Shown: positions 36,266 to 46,104 of the stretch, one piece after another
Numbering within the stretch: the first letter of the stretch is position 1
Layout of the letters: every line of letters begins with the position of its first letter
Source of the DNA: Hyphomicrobiales bacterium
GTDB taxonomy: Bacteria; Pseudomonadota; Alphaproteobacteria; Rhizobiales; Rhizobiaceae
Length of the DNA: 64,000 bases
Direction of reading: 5' to 3'
Assembly (NCBI GenBank): GCA_900472575.1
Contig: UCIV01000014.1
Span: 62,001 to 126,000, forward strand
Position numbers and translations under genes: made by a program
Notes under the pieces: model-generated
Databases searched by the model: none
The model's input: the letters and a program-made list of their open reading frames with translations, nothing else
Told to the model about the DNA's origin: nothing

Positions 36266-37147
36266 ATGAGGTCTCAGCGCTTCCTGGGATATGCCTATCT
36301 GACCCCATATTTGATTGGCCTCGTCATATTCACGGCCATCCCTTTTTTGACTTCGCTTTATCTGAGCTTCACCAGCTACGACCTGATGAGCAGCCCGCAA
36401 TGGACCGGGCTGTCGAACTATGAGCGCCTTTTCACCCGCGACCGGACTTTCGACAAGTCGCTGACTGTCACGCTTATTTACGTATTTTCCACCGTGCCGC
36501 TGAAGCTTGCCTTCGCGCTCTTCATCGCCGCCATACTCAACTACAAGCTTAAATTCATTAATTTCTTCCGGACGGCTTTTTATGTCCCGTCCATCCTCGG
36601 CGGATCGATCGCCATCGCCGTTCTGTGGCGTTACCTCTTCTCGGCCGAAGGCCTCGTCAACATGGCGATCGGCGCTGTCGGCTTTGCGCCGGTAGACTGG
36701 TTCGGCGATCCGACAAATGCACTTTTCACCATCACGCTTCTGCGCTGCTGGCAGTTCGGTTCGGCCATGGTGATCTTCCTTGCCGCCCTCCAGTCGATCG
36801 ACAAGTCGCTTTATGAAGCGGCCTCGATAGATGGCGCCGGCAAGGTCACGACCTTCTTCTTCGTAACACTGCCGCTGCTGACACCGGTCATTTTCTTCAA
36901 CCTCGTCATGCAGATGGTCCAGGCATTCCAGGAGTTCAACGGCCCTTACATCATCACGCAAGGCGGCCCGCTGAAATCCACCTATCTCCTGCCCCTCTAC
37001 ATCTACGAGGAGGCCTTCAAGAAGTTCAACATGGGCTACGCCTCGGCGATCGCCTGGGTGCTCTTCGCCATCATCATGATCCTCACCATCGTGGCCTTCT
37101 GGTCCTCGAAGAAGTGGGTCTACTACGCCGGCGACAAGAGGAGCTGA
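36266..37147 (+). CDS. CUT1 ABC transporter permease (MalF-like), pectin-fragment operon
   Basis: A 293-residue permease with first helix FLGYAYLTPYLIGLVIFTAIPFLTSLYLS, WTGLSNYERLF loop, and EAA loop YEAASIDGAGKVTTFFFVTLPLL near residue 190. GGAGG lies 7 bases before the ATG. First gene of the operon; unlike the usual order, the binding protein is encoded fourth. Probably imports oligogalacturonides or rhamnogalacturonan fragments, given GH28 and GH105 downstream. Confidence 0.9.
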   Translation: MRSQRFLGYAYLTPYLIGLVIFTAIPFLTSLYLSFTSYDLMSSPQWTGLSNYERLFTRDRTFDKSLTVTLIYVFSTVPLKLAFALFIAAILNYKLKFINFFRTAFYVPSILGGSIAIAVLWRYLFSAEGLVNMAIGAVGFAPVDWFGDPTNALFTITLLRCWQFGSAMVIFLAALQSIDKSLYEAASIDGAGKVTTFFFVTLPLLTPVIFFNLVMQMVQAFQEFNGPYIITQGGPLKSTYLLPLYIYEEAFKKFNMGYASAIAWVLFAIIMILTIVAFWSSKKWVYYAGDKRS

Positions 37148-37150
37148 GCC

Positions 37151-38056
37151 ATGGCCGATATTACTATGCCCAAAACTGCGGCCCGCATCTCGGATGAAGC
37201 AGCAGCAGCAAAACGCGCCCGCATGGACCTGATCTCTGCGGTCGTCCGTTACTCGCTGCTCTTCGGTGTCGGCTTCCTGATGCTCTACCCGCTGATCTGG
37301 CTGGTCGGTGCAAGCTTCAAGACCAATTCGGAGATCTTTGCCGGCGCCGGTTTCCTGCCGGAAAGCCCGACAGTCGAAGGTTATGTCCAAGGCTGGCAGA
37401 CCTCGACGCCCTATACATTCGGCCGGTTCTTCTGGAATTCGTTCCTGATCATCCTGCCAAAGGTCATCGGCACGGCCATCTCCTGCACGATGGTGGCCTA
37501 CGCCTTTGCCCGCTTCGAGTTCCCGCTGAAGAAGATCCTGTTCGGATCGGTCATCGCCGTCCTGCTTCTGCCGAACGTCGTCACCCGCATTCCGCAATAC
37601 ATCCTCTTCAGGGATCTCGGCTGGCTGGATAGCTTCCTGCCGCTCTGGGTACCGTCCGCACTCGCCGGTGATGCCTTCTTCGTCTTCATGCTGGTGCAGT
37701 TCCTGCGCTCGCTGCCGACGGACATGGAGGAAGCCGCCCGTGTCGATGGCGCAAACAGCCTGCAGACGCTGATCTTCATCGTCGTTCCCATGCTCGGGCC
37801 CGCGCTGGTCTCGGTCTGCCTGTTCCAGTTCATGTGGACGATGAACGACTTCCTCGGACCGCTGATCTACATCTCGTCCGTCGACAAATATCCGGTGAGC
37901 CTCGCGCTCAAACTCTCAATCGATACAACCGAAGCCTTCGAATGGAACCGCATCCTGGCGATGTCGGTACTCACCATCACCCCGGCGCTTGTCGTGTTCT
38001 TCGCGGCGCAACGGTACTTCATCGAAGGAATCTCTGCGGGAGGCAGAAAGGGCTGA
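37151..38056 (+). CDS. CUT1 ABC transporter permease (MalG-like), pectin-fragment operon
   Basis: A 301-residue permease. A 28-residue cytoplasmic tail precedes helix one (YSLLFGVGFLMLYPLIWLVGASF). The EAA loop is MEEAARVDGANSLQTLIFIVVPML near residue 195, and the C-terminus AAQRYFIEGISAGGRKG is typical of MalG proteins. It starts 3 bases after the MalF-like stop and ends 1 base before the ATPase start, so the three are tightly coupled. Confidence 0.9.
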   Translation: MADITMPKTAARISDEAAAAKRARMDLISAVVRYSLLFGVGFLMLYPLIWLVGASFKTNSEIFAGAGFLPESPTVEGYVQGWQTSTPYTFGRFFWNSFLIILPKVIGTAISCTMVAYAFARFEFPLKKILFGSVIAVLLLPNVVTRIPQYILFRDLGWLDSFLPLWVPSALAGDAFFVFMLVQFLRSLPTDMEEAARVDGANSLQTLIFIVVPMLGPALVSVCLFQFMWTMNDFLGPLIYISSVDKYPVSLALKLSIDTTEAFEWNRILAMSVLTITPALVVFFAAQRYFIEGISAGGRKG

Positions 38057-38057
38057 C

Positions 38058-39173
38058 ATGGCACAGGTACAACTGAAAAACCTCGAGAAAGTCTACAACA
38101 AGACCAACAAGGTCGTTCACGGCATCGATCTCGATATCAAGGACGGCGAGTTCATGGTCCTGGTCGGCCCGTCAGGCTGCGCCAAATCGACGACACTGCG
38201 CATGGTCGCCGGCCTCGAAGACATTACTGCTGGTGACGTCATCATCGGCGGAGAGCGCGTCAATGATCTCTCGCCAAGCAAACGGCAGATCGCCATGGTG
38301 TTCCAGAACTATGCGCTCTATCCGCATATGAAGGTGCGCGGCAATCTCTCCTTCGGCCTGCGCATCGCCGGTCGTCCGAAGGCGGAAATCGCCGCCGCAG
38401 TCGATAAGGTCGCGGAAATCCTTGAAATCGAACCGTTGCTCGATCGCCTGCCGAAACAGCTTTCGGGCGGCCAGGCCCAGCGCGTCGCGCTCGGCCGCGC
38501 ATTGATCAAGAACCCCGGCGTCTTCCTCTTCGACGAACCGTTGTCGAACCTCGACGCCAAGCTGCGCGCCTCTATGCGCGTCCGCATTACCGACCTGCAC
38601 CGCCAACTGAAGGCGGAAGGCAGCTCGCCGACCGTCATCTACGTCACCCACGACCAGACGGAGGCAATGACCATGGGCGACCGCATCTGCGTCATGCAGG
38701 CCGGTCACATCATGCAGGTCGCCACCCCGAAGGAACTCTATAACGCTCCGGCCAATCTTTTCGTCGCAGGCTTCATCGGTACGCCGGAAATGAACCTCGT
38801 CGAAGGTGCGATGGAAGGCGGAGAGTTCATCATGGGCAGCCAGCGCCTGGCGCTCGGCAGCGATCTCGCAGGCCGGCTTTCCAGTCAGCCCGGCAACGCC
38901 GTTCTCGGCATCCGCCCGCAGCAGTTCTCACTGGTCTCGGAAGGACCGGCGCTGCAGGCAAAACTCGTGAATGCCGAGTTCATGGGCCACGAAGTCTACA
39001 TGCATGCGGATTGCGAAGGCCGCAGGCTGGTGAGCGTGGTGGGTGCTGCAGAATTCGAGGCAAGGGGACAATCCGACGTGATCCGCCTGCGCCCCGACCC
39101 GAAGACATTGCACGTTTTCGACAAGTCAGATGGCCGCAACGTTTCGCTGCATGGAGGCAGCATTGCGGCGTAA
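38058..39173 (+). CDS. CUT1 ABC transporter ATPase with variant Walker A, pectin-fragment operon
   Basis: A 371-residue MalK/UgpC-type ATPase. Walker A reads GPSGCAKST (37-45): Ala42 replaces the last glycine of the usual GPSGCGKST. Other motifs are intact: VFQNYALYPHMKV, LSGGQAQRV, FLFDEPLSNLDAKLR, YVTHDQTEAM, followed by a C-terminal OB/TOBE regulatory region. I have the impression that the Ala variant recurs in some rhizobial sugar ATPases and is probably functional. The start at ATG 38058 follows the permease stop; the frame open from 37989 overlaps that gene. Confidence 0.9.
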   Translation: MAQVQLKNLEKVYNKTNKVVHGIDLDIKDGEFMVLVGPSGCAKSTTLRMVAGLEDITAGDVIIGGERVNDLSPSKRQIAMVFQNYALYPHMKVRGNLSFGLRIAGRPKAEIAAAVDKVAEILEIEPLLDRLPKQLSGGQAQRVALGRALIKNPGVFLFDEPLSNLDAKLRASMRVRITDLHRQLKAEGSSPTVIYVTHDQTEAMTMGDRICVMQAGHIMQVATPKELYNAPANLFVAGFIGTPEMNLVEGAMEGGEFIMGSQRLALGSDLAGRLSSQPGNAVLGIRPQQFSLVSEGPALQAKLVNAEFMGHEVYMHADCEGRRLVSVVGAAEFEARGQSDVIRLRPDPKTLHVFDKSDGRNVSLHGGSIAA

Positions 39174-39202
39174 CAATTTAAAGCCAATTTGAGGAGGCAC
39201 AC

Positions 39203-40471
39203 ATGAAAAGCATACTGAAATCATCCGTCTTTCTTGCAGGAGCAGCCCTTGCGGTCATCGCAATGGCACCTTCGGCGAGTGCTGCGGAACTGCGCATGTC
39301 GTGGTGGGGTGGTGAAAGCCGCCACGTCGCAACGCAGAAGGCGATTGCCGCCTGCGGCGCTAAATATGGACACACCGTGAAGGGCGAGTTCACCGGTTTC
39401 GACGGTTATCTGGAAAAGCTGACGACCCAGATGGCAGGCAAGACGGAAGCCGACATCATCCAGGTCAATTGGCCGTGGCTGCCGCTGTTCTCCAAGGACG
39501 GCAAGGGCTTTGCCGATCTGCGCACTCTGAAGGGTCTCGACCTTTCGAACTGGACCGAAGCCGATCTGGCGTCGGGTTCCACGAACGGTGTGCTGCAGGG
39601 CCTTTCGGTCTCCACCAGCGGCCGCGTCTTCTTCTTCAACACGACGACGCTCGAGAAAGCCGGCGTAGCCGTTCCGACCACCTGGGACGAATTCTTCGCC
39701 ATGACCAAGACGGTCAAGGAAAAGCTCGGTCCGGATTACTACACCTTCAACGCGGTCAAGGAGACGGCGCATCTTCTGATGACACTGGCCGTAACCCAGG
39801 CCACCGGCAAGGGCATGGTTGATCCGAAGACCAACCGTGTAGCCTGGACACCTGAAGAACTGGCAGCCGGCATCGACTTCCTCGGCAAGCTGGTAGAAAC
39901 CGGCGCGATCCGCTCGCAGAAGCAAGAAGCAGCCGATGGTAACGTCAACCTCTTCGAAAAGCCGGCTTGGTCGGAAGGCAAGATCGCAGGTTCCTACGAA
40001 TGGGATTCGACCTATTCGAAATATGCCGATCCGCTGAAAGACGGCCAGGTCCTGAAGCCGGTACCGATGCTGAAGATGACCAATGGCAAGAGCGAAGGCG
40101 TCTTCCGCAAGCCGTCGATGGTCTTCTCCATCTCGAAGAACTCGAAGAACCCGGAAGCAGCAGCACAGATCACCAATTGCTTGCTGAATGAACCGGAAGG
40201 CATCGACATTCTCGGCACGTCGCGTGGCATTCCGGCCTCCAAGGCCGCCATGGCAAGACTGACCAATGCCGGCGAACCGGAAGTCCGCGCCGCCAACGCA
40301 ATCGTCATGGCCTCCGAAGGCCCGACGATTTCGCCCTTCGACGAAAACCCGGTCATCCGCGGCATCATCATCGATACGCTCGAAGAATATGCCTACGAGC
40401 AAATCGACTCCAAGGACGCCGCCGAGCAGATCATCGATGGCGTGAACGACGCCCTGAAGAAGTTCGACTAA
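39203..40471 (+). CDS. CUT1 ABC transporter substrate-binding protein, pectin-fragment operon
   Basis: A 422-residue SBP_bac_1 protein. The signal peptide is KSSVFLAGAALAVIAMAPSASA, cleaved before AELRMSWWGG. The mature protein shows the family pattern (KGEFTGFDGYLEKLTTQMAGKTEADIIQVN at about 55-85, in two adjacent stretches). GAGGAGG precedes the start. It is expected to bind a uronic-acid oligomer. A 12-bp stem-loop after the stop probably sets its level apart from the two hydrolase genes. Confidence 0.9.
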   Translation: MKSILKSSVFLAGAALAVIAMAPSASAAELRMSWWGGESRHVATQKAIAACGAKYGHTVKGEFTGFDGYLEKLTTQMAGKTEADIIQVNWPWLPLFSKDGKGFADLRTLKGLDLSNWTEADLASGSTNGVLQGLSVSTSGRVFFFNTTTLEKAGVAVPTTWDEFFAMTKTVKEKLGPDYYTFNAVKETAHLLMTLAVTQATGKGMVDPKTNRVAWTPEELAAGIDFLGKLVETGAIRSQKQEAADGNVNLFEKPAWSEGKIAGSYEWDSTYSKYADPLKDGQVLKPVPMLKMTNGKSEGVFRKPSMVFSISKNSKNPEAAAQITNCLLNEPEGIDILGTSRGIPASKAAMARLTNAGEPEVRAANAIVMASEGPTISPFDENPVIRGIIIDTLEEYAYEQIDSKDAAEQIIDGVNDALKKFD

Positions 40472-40487
40472 GCGCGAACGGAACTCT

Positions 40488-40515
40488 CCACCCGGCCTGA
40501 TCGCAGGCCGGGTGG
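40488..40515 (+). other. Strong stem-loop after the binding-protein gene
   Basis: CCACCCGGCCTG (40488-40499) pairs perfectly with CAGGCCGGGTGG (40504-40515) over a 4-base loop. No T-run follows, so it may be a 3' stabiliser or partial terminator between the transport genes and the GH28/GH105 genes. Confidence 0.65.
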
Positions 40516-40537
40516 TGCATAAATCAAGAGAGAAACG

Positions 40538-42103
40538 ATGAACAAAGCCATTTCAGTTGCGATCTCCGCACGGATCGCGGCCATAAGGCTGGCTGTGCCT
40601 GGCGCACGTCATGCCCTGCCGCAGCCGTTAGCCTGGCGCTTGTTGCGCAATGGGGAAAGCGACCCCGTACAGCAGGGAACGGCAACTACCGTGGTGACCC
40701 TCCTTGATGCCCTTTATCCCGCCACGGATTACCGTTTCGAGGCGGAAGGCTTCGAACCTCTTTCATTCCGGACCCGCGATTGCGCAGGCCTTGTCCGGGC
40801 AGCCGATTACGGGCTTGTTCAGAATACCGATCTGTCCGACCTTGCCGCAGCGCGCACCAATGCCGAAGCCCTCGCAAAGGCCTTAGCGGACACCCCCCTG
40901 GGCGGCACGCTCTATATTGCCCCCGGCACATGGACAGCCTTCCCCTTAAAGCTGCGAAGCGACCTGACCCTGCATCTCGCGGAAGGTGCGGTACTCCGCG
41001 CCCCGAGCGCCCGCGAAGGCTGGCCGATCCTCCCGGCACGCGCTGACGACGGCCGCATGCTGGGCAGCTGGGAAGGACTTCCCGATGCCTGCTTTGCAGC
41101 CCCGGTACATGCCATCGGTGCGGAACGTCTGACGATCGAAGGCAAAGGCGTCCTCGACGGCTCCGGCAACGCCGGCGACTGGTGGACATGGCCGAAGGAA
41201 ACCCGCGACGGCGCACGCCGTCCGCGCGGCCTTCACCTGGTCGACTGCAAGCAAACCCTTCTTCTCGGCTTCACCATTCGCAATGCTCCCTCATGGACCG
41301 TCCACCCGCAGGGCTGTGACGGACTGGCGGCGGTCGCACTGCACATCCAGGCACCCCATGACAGCCCCAATACCGACGGTTTCGATCCCGAAGGCTGCCG
41401 CAATGTGACGGTCGAAGGCGTACGCTTTTCCGTCGGCGACGATTGCATCGCCATCAAGGCCGGCAAGCGCGGTAACAACGGCGAGGCGGACCACCTGAGC
41501 GAAACCCGCGGCGTCGAAATCCGTCATTGCCTGATGGAACGCGGCCATGGCGGCGTGGTCATCGGCTCGGAAATGTCCGGCGGCGTTCACGATGTAACCG
41601 TCGAGGATTGCGACATGGTCGGCACCGACCGCGGCCTGCGGATCAAGACCCGCCGCGGTCGTGGCGGCGGTATCAGCAATATCATCATGCGTCGGGTGAA
41701 GATGGACGGCGTGCTGGTGACGCTTTCGGCCAACGTTCATTATTTCTGCGATGCCGATGGCCATGACGACTGGGTTCAGTCACGTGAGCCCGCACCGGTC
41801 GTCGAAGGAACGCCCTATGTCGACGGCATTTTGGTCGAGGACGTCGATGTCTATGGCCTGGCGCTTGCCGCAGGCGTCTTCCTCGGACTGCCGGAAATGC
41901 CGGTCCGCAACATCCGCATCCGCGGCTTGCGCATCCATTCCACCGACCCGGCCGCAATAGCGGCACCTCCCATCATGGCCGATGGCGTGCGGGCCATGTG
42001 TCACGAACAGATCCTCTGCGAACACGCCGAAATCGACATCGATGACGCGAGCCTGCTCTCCCCCGACCCGATCTCCCTCCCGAACCTACTGGCACCCCGA
42101 TGA
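40538..42103 (+). CDS. Glycoside hydrolase family 28 protein (polygalacturonase-type)
   Basis: A 521-residue right-handed beta-helix enzyme. All GH28 motifs are seen: NTDG at 278-281, GDD at 300-302, GHG at 336-338 and RIK at 368-370, with the general-acid/base aspartates present (Asp280, Asp301, Asp302). An N-terminal stretch of about 80 residues resembles the Fn3-like domain of exo-polygalacturonases. No signal peptide is visible, so it probably acts in the cytoplasm on imported oligogalacturonides or rhamnogalacturonan pieces, removing uronic acid residues. Its stop overlaps the GH105 start by 4 bases (ATGA). Confidence 0.92.
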   Translation: MNKAISVAISARIAAIRLAVPGARHALPQPLAWRLLRNGESDPVQQGTATTVVTLLDALYPATDYRFEAEGFEPLSFRTRDCAGLVRAADYGLVQNTDLSDLAAARTNAEALAKALADTPLGGTLYIAPGTWTAFPLKLRSDLTLHLAEGAVLRAPSAREGWPILPARADDGRMLGSWEGLPDACFAAPVHAIGAERLTIEGKGVLDGSGNAGDWWTWPKETRDGARRPRGLHLVDCKQTLLLGFTIRNAPSWTVHPQGCDGLAAVALHIQAPHDSPNTDGFDPEGCRNVTVEGVRFSVGDDCIAIKAGKRGNNGEADHLSETRGVEIRHCLMERGHGGVVIGSEMSGGVHDVTVEDCDMVGTDRGLRIKTRRGRGGGISNIIMRRVKMDGVLVTLSANVHYFCDADGHDDWVQSREPAPVVEGTPYVDGILVEDVDVYGLALAAGVFLGLPEMPVRNIRIRGLRIHSTDPAAIAAPPIMADGVRAMCHEQILCEHAEIDIDDASLLSPDPISLPNLLAPR

Positions 42104-43206
42104 AACCCACCGACTATTTCGACCAATTCTGCACCCGCTACCAGGCCTACAAGAACGGCAACTGGTGCTATGAGGACGGCTGCATCTATCGCGGCCTTGA
42201 ACTGCTCTTTGAGGCGACCGGCGAGCAACGCTGGCTCGACCATATCCTGCGGCTGATCGATCCCCAGGTCGGCCCGGACGGAAGCCTTGCCGGCTATACT
42301 CAGGAAGAGTTCAATATCGACAACGTCCTGCCGGGACGGGCGCTGATCTTCCTCGACCGGCAAACCGGCGATCCCCGCTACATGGCGGCAGCACGCCGCC
42401 TGATCGCACAGCTGGATGCGCATCCGCGCATTCCAGCCGGCAACTACTGGCACAAGAAGCGCTATCCCTCCCAGGTCTGGCTGGACGGGCTCTATATGGG
42501 CCTGCCCTTCCAGGTCGAATATGCGCTTAAAGTCGGTGAGACGCCGCGGATCACCGATGCCCTGCAGCAATTGGCAACCGCGCTTGCGCTGACCCAGGTC
42601 GGCAACGGACTTTATGTCCACGGCTATGACGACAGCCACGCCGAAAAATGGGCTGATCAACTCACCGGCAAATCCCCGGCTGTCTGGTCGCGCGCCGTCG
42701 GATGGCTGATCATGGCGCTGGTCGATATCCTCGCGGTTCTTCCCGCGGATCAGGCAACAGCAACGCTGAGAAAACAGACACGCGCGGTTCTTCTGGCACT
42801 TGCCGAAAGACAGCAGCCATCCGGCCTCTGGCCGCAGGTGCTGGATGCTCCGGATCTTGCCGGCAATTACGACGAGACCTCTGCCTCGGCCATGTTCGCC
42901 TATGCCCTGCTGCGGGCCGAGCGCCTGGATCTGACATCCCCGGAAGAAGCGTCGAAAATCCGCGCCTCCGGCCAGAAGGCGGCAGACGCTTTGGTCGACA
43001 CGCGGCTTGTCGAAGAAAACGGCGAAGCCAGCCTTGTCGGCATCTGCCAGGTGGCAGGCCTTGGCCCGTTCAATGGCCGCTATCGCGACGGCTCCCCGGC
43101 CTATTATCTGGTCGAGGAAGTCGTGGCCGATGACGCCAAGGGGGTAGGCCCCTTCATGATGGCCTATGCGGAAGCCACTCTGGCGATCAGGGCAAAGGCT
43201 GCCTGA
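42100..43206 (+). CDS. Glycoside hydrolase family 105 protein (unsaturated rhamnogalacturonyl/glucuronyl hydrolase)
   Basis: A 368-residue (alpha/alpha)6-barrel enzyme of the YteR/YesR family. Asp129 in [13 protein letters not shown] corresponds to the catalytic aspartate of Yte[17 protein letters not shown] near 195 and [14 protein letters not shown] near 266 are also family marks. It removes the unsaturated uronic acid left at the non-reducing end by pectate or rhamnogalacturonan lyases, giving 5-keto-4-deoxyuronate (via hydration). It lacks a signal peptide. Together with GH28 it completes intracellular trimming of imported pectin fragments. A terminator follows. Confidence 0.92.
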   Translation: MKPTDYFDQFCTRYQAYKNGNWCYEDGCIYRGLELLFEATGEQRWLDHILRLIDPQVGPDGSLAGYTQEEFNIDNVLPGRALIFLDRQTGDPRYMAAARRLIAQLDAHPRIPAGNYWHKKRYPSQVWLDGLYMGLPFQVEYALKVGETPRITDALQQLATALALTQVGNGLYVHGYDDSHAEKWADQLTGKSPAVWSRAVGWLIMALVDILAVLPADQATATLRKQTRAVLLALAERQQPSGLWPQVLDAPDLAGNYDETSASAMFAYALLRAERLDLTSPEEASKIRASGQKAADALVDTRLVEENGEASLVGICQVAGLGPFNGRYRDGSPAYYLVEEVVADDAKGVGPFMMAYAEATLAIRAKAA

Positions 43207-43223
43207 CCATTAATCGGAACAAC

Positions 43224-43247
43224 CTGGCGGCATGCTCGTGCCGCCAG
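43224..43247. terminator. Terminator between convergent GH105 and dipeptidase genes
   Basis: CTGGCGGCA (43224-43232) pairs perfectly with TGCCGCCAG (43239-43247) over a 6-base loop and is followed by TTCGCTT on the plus strand. Confidence 0.6.
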
Positions 43248-43259
43248 TTCGCTTAGAGA

Positions 43260-44297
43260 TCAAGCAGCCCAGCTGCGCTCCAGAACCGAAATCCAGTTCT
43301 CATGACCGATCTTCTTCAGCTCGGCATCGTTGAAACCATGCTTGCGCAGAGCCTCGACCAACAGGGGCAGCCCGGCCGCATCCTTCATTTCCGCCGGAAT
43401 GGTCGTGCCGTCGAAATCAGAACCGAGCGCCACATGCTCGATGCCGATCCGCTCCGCGATATAGGCAACATGGCGCACCAGAAGATCAATGCTGGTATTC
43501 GGGTCCTTCACCCCGTCGTCACGCAGGAACAGCACACCGAAATTGATGCCGGCAAGCCCGCCCGTATCGCGGATTGCGTCGAGCTGGCGGTCGGTGAGAT
43601 TGCGGCTGTGGTTGCAAAGCGCATGCACGTTGGAATGCGAGGCGACCAGCGGCGCCTTGGAAAGCTTGGCGATCTCCCAGAAACCTGCCTCGTTCATATG
43701 CGACAGGTCGATCATGATCTTCAGCTCGTTGCAGGCACGGATCAGGTCGCGACCGGCATCCGTCAGGCCCGGACCGATATCCGGCGATGACGGGTAGCGG
43801 AACGGCACACCGTAAGCAAAGACATTCGGCCGGCTCCAGACCGGGCCGAGCGTGCGCAGGCCCGCCTGATGCAGCACGTGAAGTGCATCCAGATCGGCGG
43901 CGACCGCTTCCGCTCCCTCGATATGAAAGACCGCGGCAAAACTGCCGGTTTCGATCGACCGGCGAATATCGTCGGCCGTGCGGCATACGGTCACTGCGCC
44001 CTGCGAGCGGGCTTCGATATCGAAAAGAAGCCGCGCCATCGCCAGCGTCTCATTCAGCGCATCGGGCTGCAAAGGTGTTGGATAATCCCCGTTCGCGTCC
44101 TTCGTCATGCTTGGCGAGGGCACGTAAATAGCGCATAGACCGCCGGCCAGGCCGCCGGCCCTGGCGCGAGGCAGGTCGATATGTCCTGTTTCTTCGCCTT
44201 CAATAAAACGCTTTACCGGGTCGTTGCCGCCACCACGTCGCAAGCGGAGAAGCACGTCGTTGTGGCCATCGAAAATCGGGAGAGGATTGTTCAACAT
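43260..44297 (-). CDS. Membrane dipeptidase family protein (peptidase M19, renal dipeptidase-like)
   Basis: A 345-residue zinc dipeptidase. Metal ligands: H12 and D14 in DGHND, the bridging glutamate in HIEGAEAV near 121, histidines in LSHMNEAGFW and ASHSNVHALCNH further on. M19 enzymes cleave dipeptides and accept D-residues at the C-terminal position. The frame opens at a TTG at 44303, but ATG 44297 with AGGA upstream is more likely. No signal peptide, so it probably acts on imported dipeptides. It is divergent from the Dpp-like operon by about 200 bases; this fits D-amino-acid peptide use. Confidence 0.87.
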   Translation of the reverse strand: MLNNPLPIFDGHNDVLLRLRRGGGNDPVKRFIEGEETGHIDLPRARAGGLAGGLCAIYVPSPSMTKDANGDYPTPLQPDALNETLAMARLLFDIEARSQGAVTVCRTADDIRRSIETGSFAAVFHIEGAEAVAADLDALHVLHQAGLRTLGPVWSRPNVFAYGVPFRYPSSPDIGPGLTDAGRDLIRACNELKIMIDLSHMNEAGFWEIAKLSKAPLVASHSNVHALCNHSRNLTDRQLDAIRDTGGLAGINFGVLFLRDDGVKDPNTSIDLLVRHVAYIAERIGIEHVALGSDFDGTTIPAEMKDAAGLPLLVEALRKHGFNDAELKKIGHENWISVLERSWAA

Positions 44298-44505
44298 TTT
44301 CAAAATCGTCCTGCCGGAACCTATCAGTTGTGGCTATCCGTAAGTAGGTGGGGCCGCGGTCGCAAATGCAAACCGCGCATAACCTATTCGAAAAATGGAA
44401 TTGGTCGGCCCGTAAACGCACTGTTAAGACGCGCGACAAATTGCGGCAAAATCTTGCTGACCCTTCAAATTGTGGGGGTTCAGTTGTTCAATGGGGAATA
44501 TAGCA

Positions 44506-46104
44506 ATGGTATCCAGACGTAACTTCCTGATCGGCGGCGCAGCACTGCCCTTCCTGTCCTACATCAACCTGGCCGACACCGTTTTCGCGGCCACGCCGAA
44601 GGACATCTTGGTTGTTGCCCAGCAGCTCGACAACATGACCAGCCTTGACCCGCATGAGGGTTTTGAGGCCGTCGGTGGCGAGATGATCAGCAACATGTAC
44701 GAAAAGCTGGTTCGCGCCAACAGCGACAACCCCAATGAAGTCCTCCCGGTCATCGCCGCTTCCTGGGAAGCCGATGCCGACAACAAGGTCTTCACCTTCA
44801 AGCTCGGCAACTCCACCTTCGCCTCAGGCGCAGCCGTTACCGCGGACGACGTTGCGTTCTCGCTGCAGCGCGCCATCAAGATGAACAAGAGCCCGGCCTT
44901 CATCATCAACCAGTTCGGCTTCACGGCAGAAAATGTCGAAGCCATGATCGTTGCCAAGGACGAAAAGACCGTCACGCTGACGACCGAAAAGCCGACCGCA
45001 ATCTCCTTCCTGCTGTTCTGCCTCTCGGCAAACATCGGCGCCATCGTCGAGAAGAAGACGGTTCTCGAAAACGAAGTGAACGGCGACCTCGGCAATGCCT
45101 GGCTGCAGAAGAACAGCGCCGGCTCCGGTTCGTTCAAGCTTCAGTCCTGGAAGGCTTCCGAAAGCATCGCGCTGACGCTCAACGAGCATGGCCCCTACAA
45201 GGGCAACCTCAAGCGCGTCATCATCCGCCACGTCGTCGATCCGTCCTCGCAGATGCTCATGCTGCAGAAGGGTGACGTCGATATCGCACGCGACCTGACC
45301 TCCGAGCAGCTGAAGGTTCTGCAGTCCGACGAGAACGTCGTTCTGGTGCGCAAGCAGATCGCATCCCTGATGCTGATCTCGATGAACCAGACAAACCCGA
45401 ACCTTGCCAAGCCGCAGGTCTGGGAAGCCGTCAAGTGGGCGCTCGACTACGAAGGCATCCAGAAGAACATCATCCCGCTGACGCACGCCGTTCACCAGAG
45501 CATGGAACCGGCAGGCTTCCCGGGCACGGTCATGGATACGCCGTTCCAGAAGGATGTCGCCAAGGCCAAGGCGCTGATGGCGGAAGCCGGTCTCGCAGAC
45601 GGTTTCGACATCACCCTTGATCACTACTCGGCACAGCCGGCTCCGGATATCGCCCAGGCGATCCAGTCGAACCTTGCTGAAATCGGCATCCGCGTAAAAC
45701 TGCAGTCGGCCGAAAACCGTCAGGTTCTCACCAAGATGCGCGCCCGCCAGCATGAAATGGCGCTGTCCGCATGGGGCACCGACTACTTCGACCCGAACTC
45801 CAATGCCGAAGTCTTCTGCATCAACAAGGACAATTCGGACGACGCCAAGAAGAAGCCTTTCGCATGGCGCTCCAGCTTCAAGAACGACGAACTGACCGCC
45901 AAGGCGGAAGCCGCTCGTGACGAGAAGGATCCGGCAAAGCGTCTGGAACTCTACGAAGCCCTGCAGCGCGAATTCATGCACAACAGCCCGTTCGCGGTCA
46001 TGTTCCAGAACACCAAGACCGCAGCTTGCCGCAAGGGCGTTACCGGTTTCCAGATCGGCGTTCTGTCTGAAGGCAACTCCTACCTCGGGACCAACAAGGC
46101 GTGA
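44506..46104 (+). CDS. Dipeptide-type ABC transporter substrate-binding protein (DppA-like), Tat signal
   Basis: A 532-residue SBP_bac_5 protein. The N-terminus MVSRRNFLIGGAALPFLSYI has a twin-arginine motif (SRRNFL) and is cleaved near VFAATP, so Tat export is likely. GGGGA lies 8 bases before ATG 44506; upstream in-frame ATG 44491 is less well placed. Family core IAASWEADADNKVFTFKL is near 85. The neighbours (D-aminopeptidase, D-amino acid aminotransferase, dipeptidase) suggest D-amino-acid-containing peptides as ligand. Confidence 0.9.
   Translation: MVSRRNFLIGGAALPFLSYINLADTVFAATPKDILVVAQQLDNMTSLDPHEGFEAVGGEMISNMYEKLVRANSDNPNEVLPVIAASWEADADNKVFTFKLGNSTFASGAAVTADDVAFSLQRAIKMNKSPAFIINQFGFTAENVEAMIVAKDEKTVTLTTEKPTAISFLLFCLSANIGAIVEKKTVLENEVNGDLGNAWLQKNSAGSGSFKLQSWKASESIALTLNEHGPYKGNLKRVIIRHVVDPSSQMLMLQKGDVDIARDLTSEQLKVLQSDENVVLVRKQIASLMLISMNQTNPNLAKPQVWEAVKWALDYEGIQKNIIPLTHAVHQSMEPAGFPGTVMDTPFQKDVAKAKALMAEAGLADGFDITLDHYSAQPAPDIAQAIQSNLAEIGIRVKLQSAENRQVLTKMRARQHEMALSAWGTDYFDPNSNAEVFCINKDNSDDAKKKPFAWRSSFKNDELTAKAEAARDEKDPAKRLELYEALQREFMHNSPFAVMFQNTKTAACRKGVTGFQIGVLSEGNSYLGTNKA

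Noticed and set aside
36185-37597. 470-codon open frame on the minus strand
   Set aside because: Antisense to two permease genes; the long charged, repetitive composition is a mirror of hydrophobic codons, not a protein.
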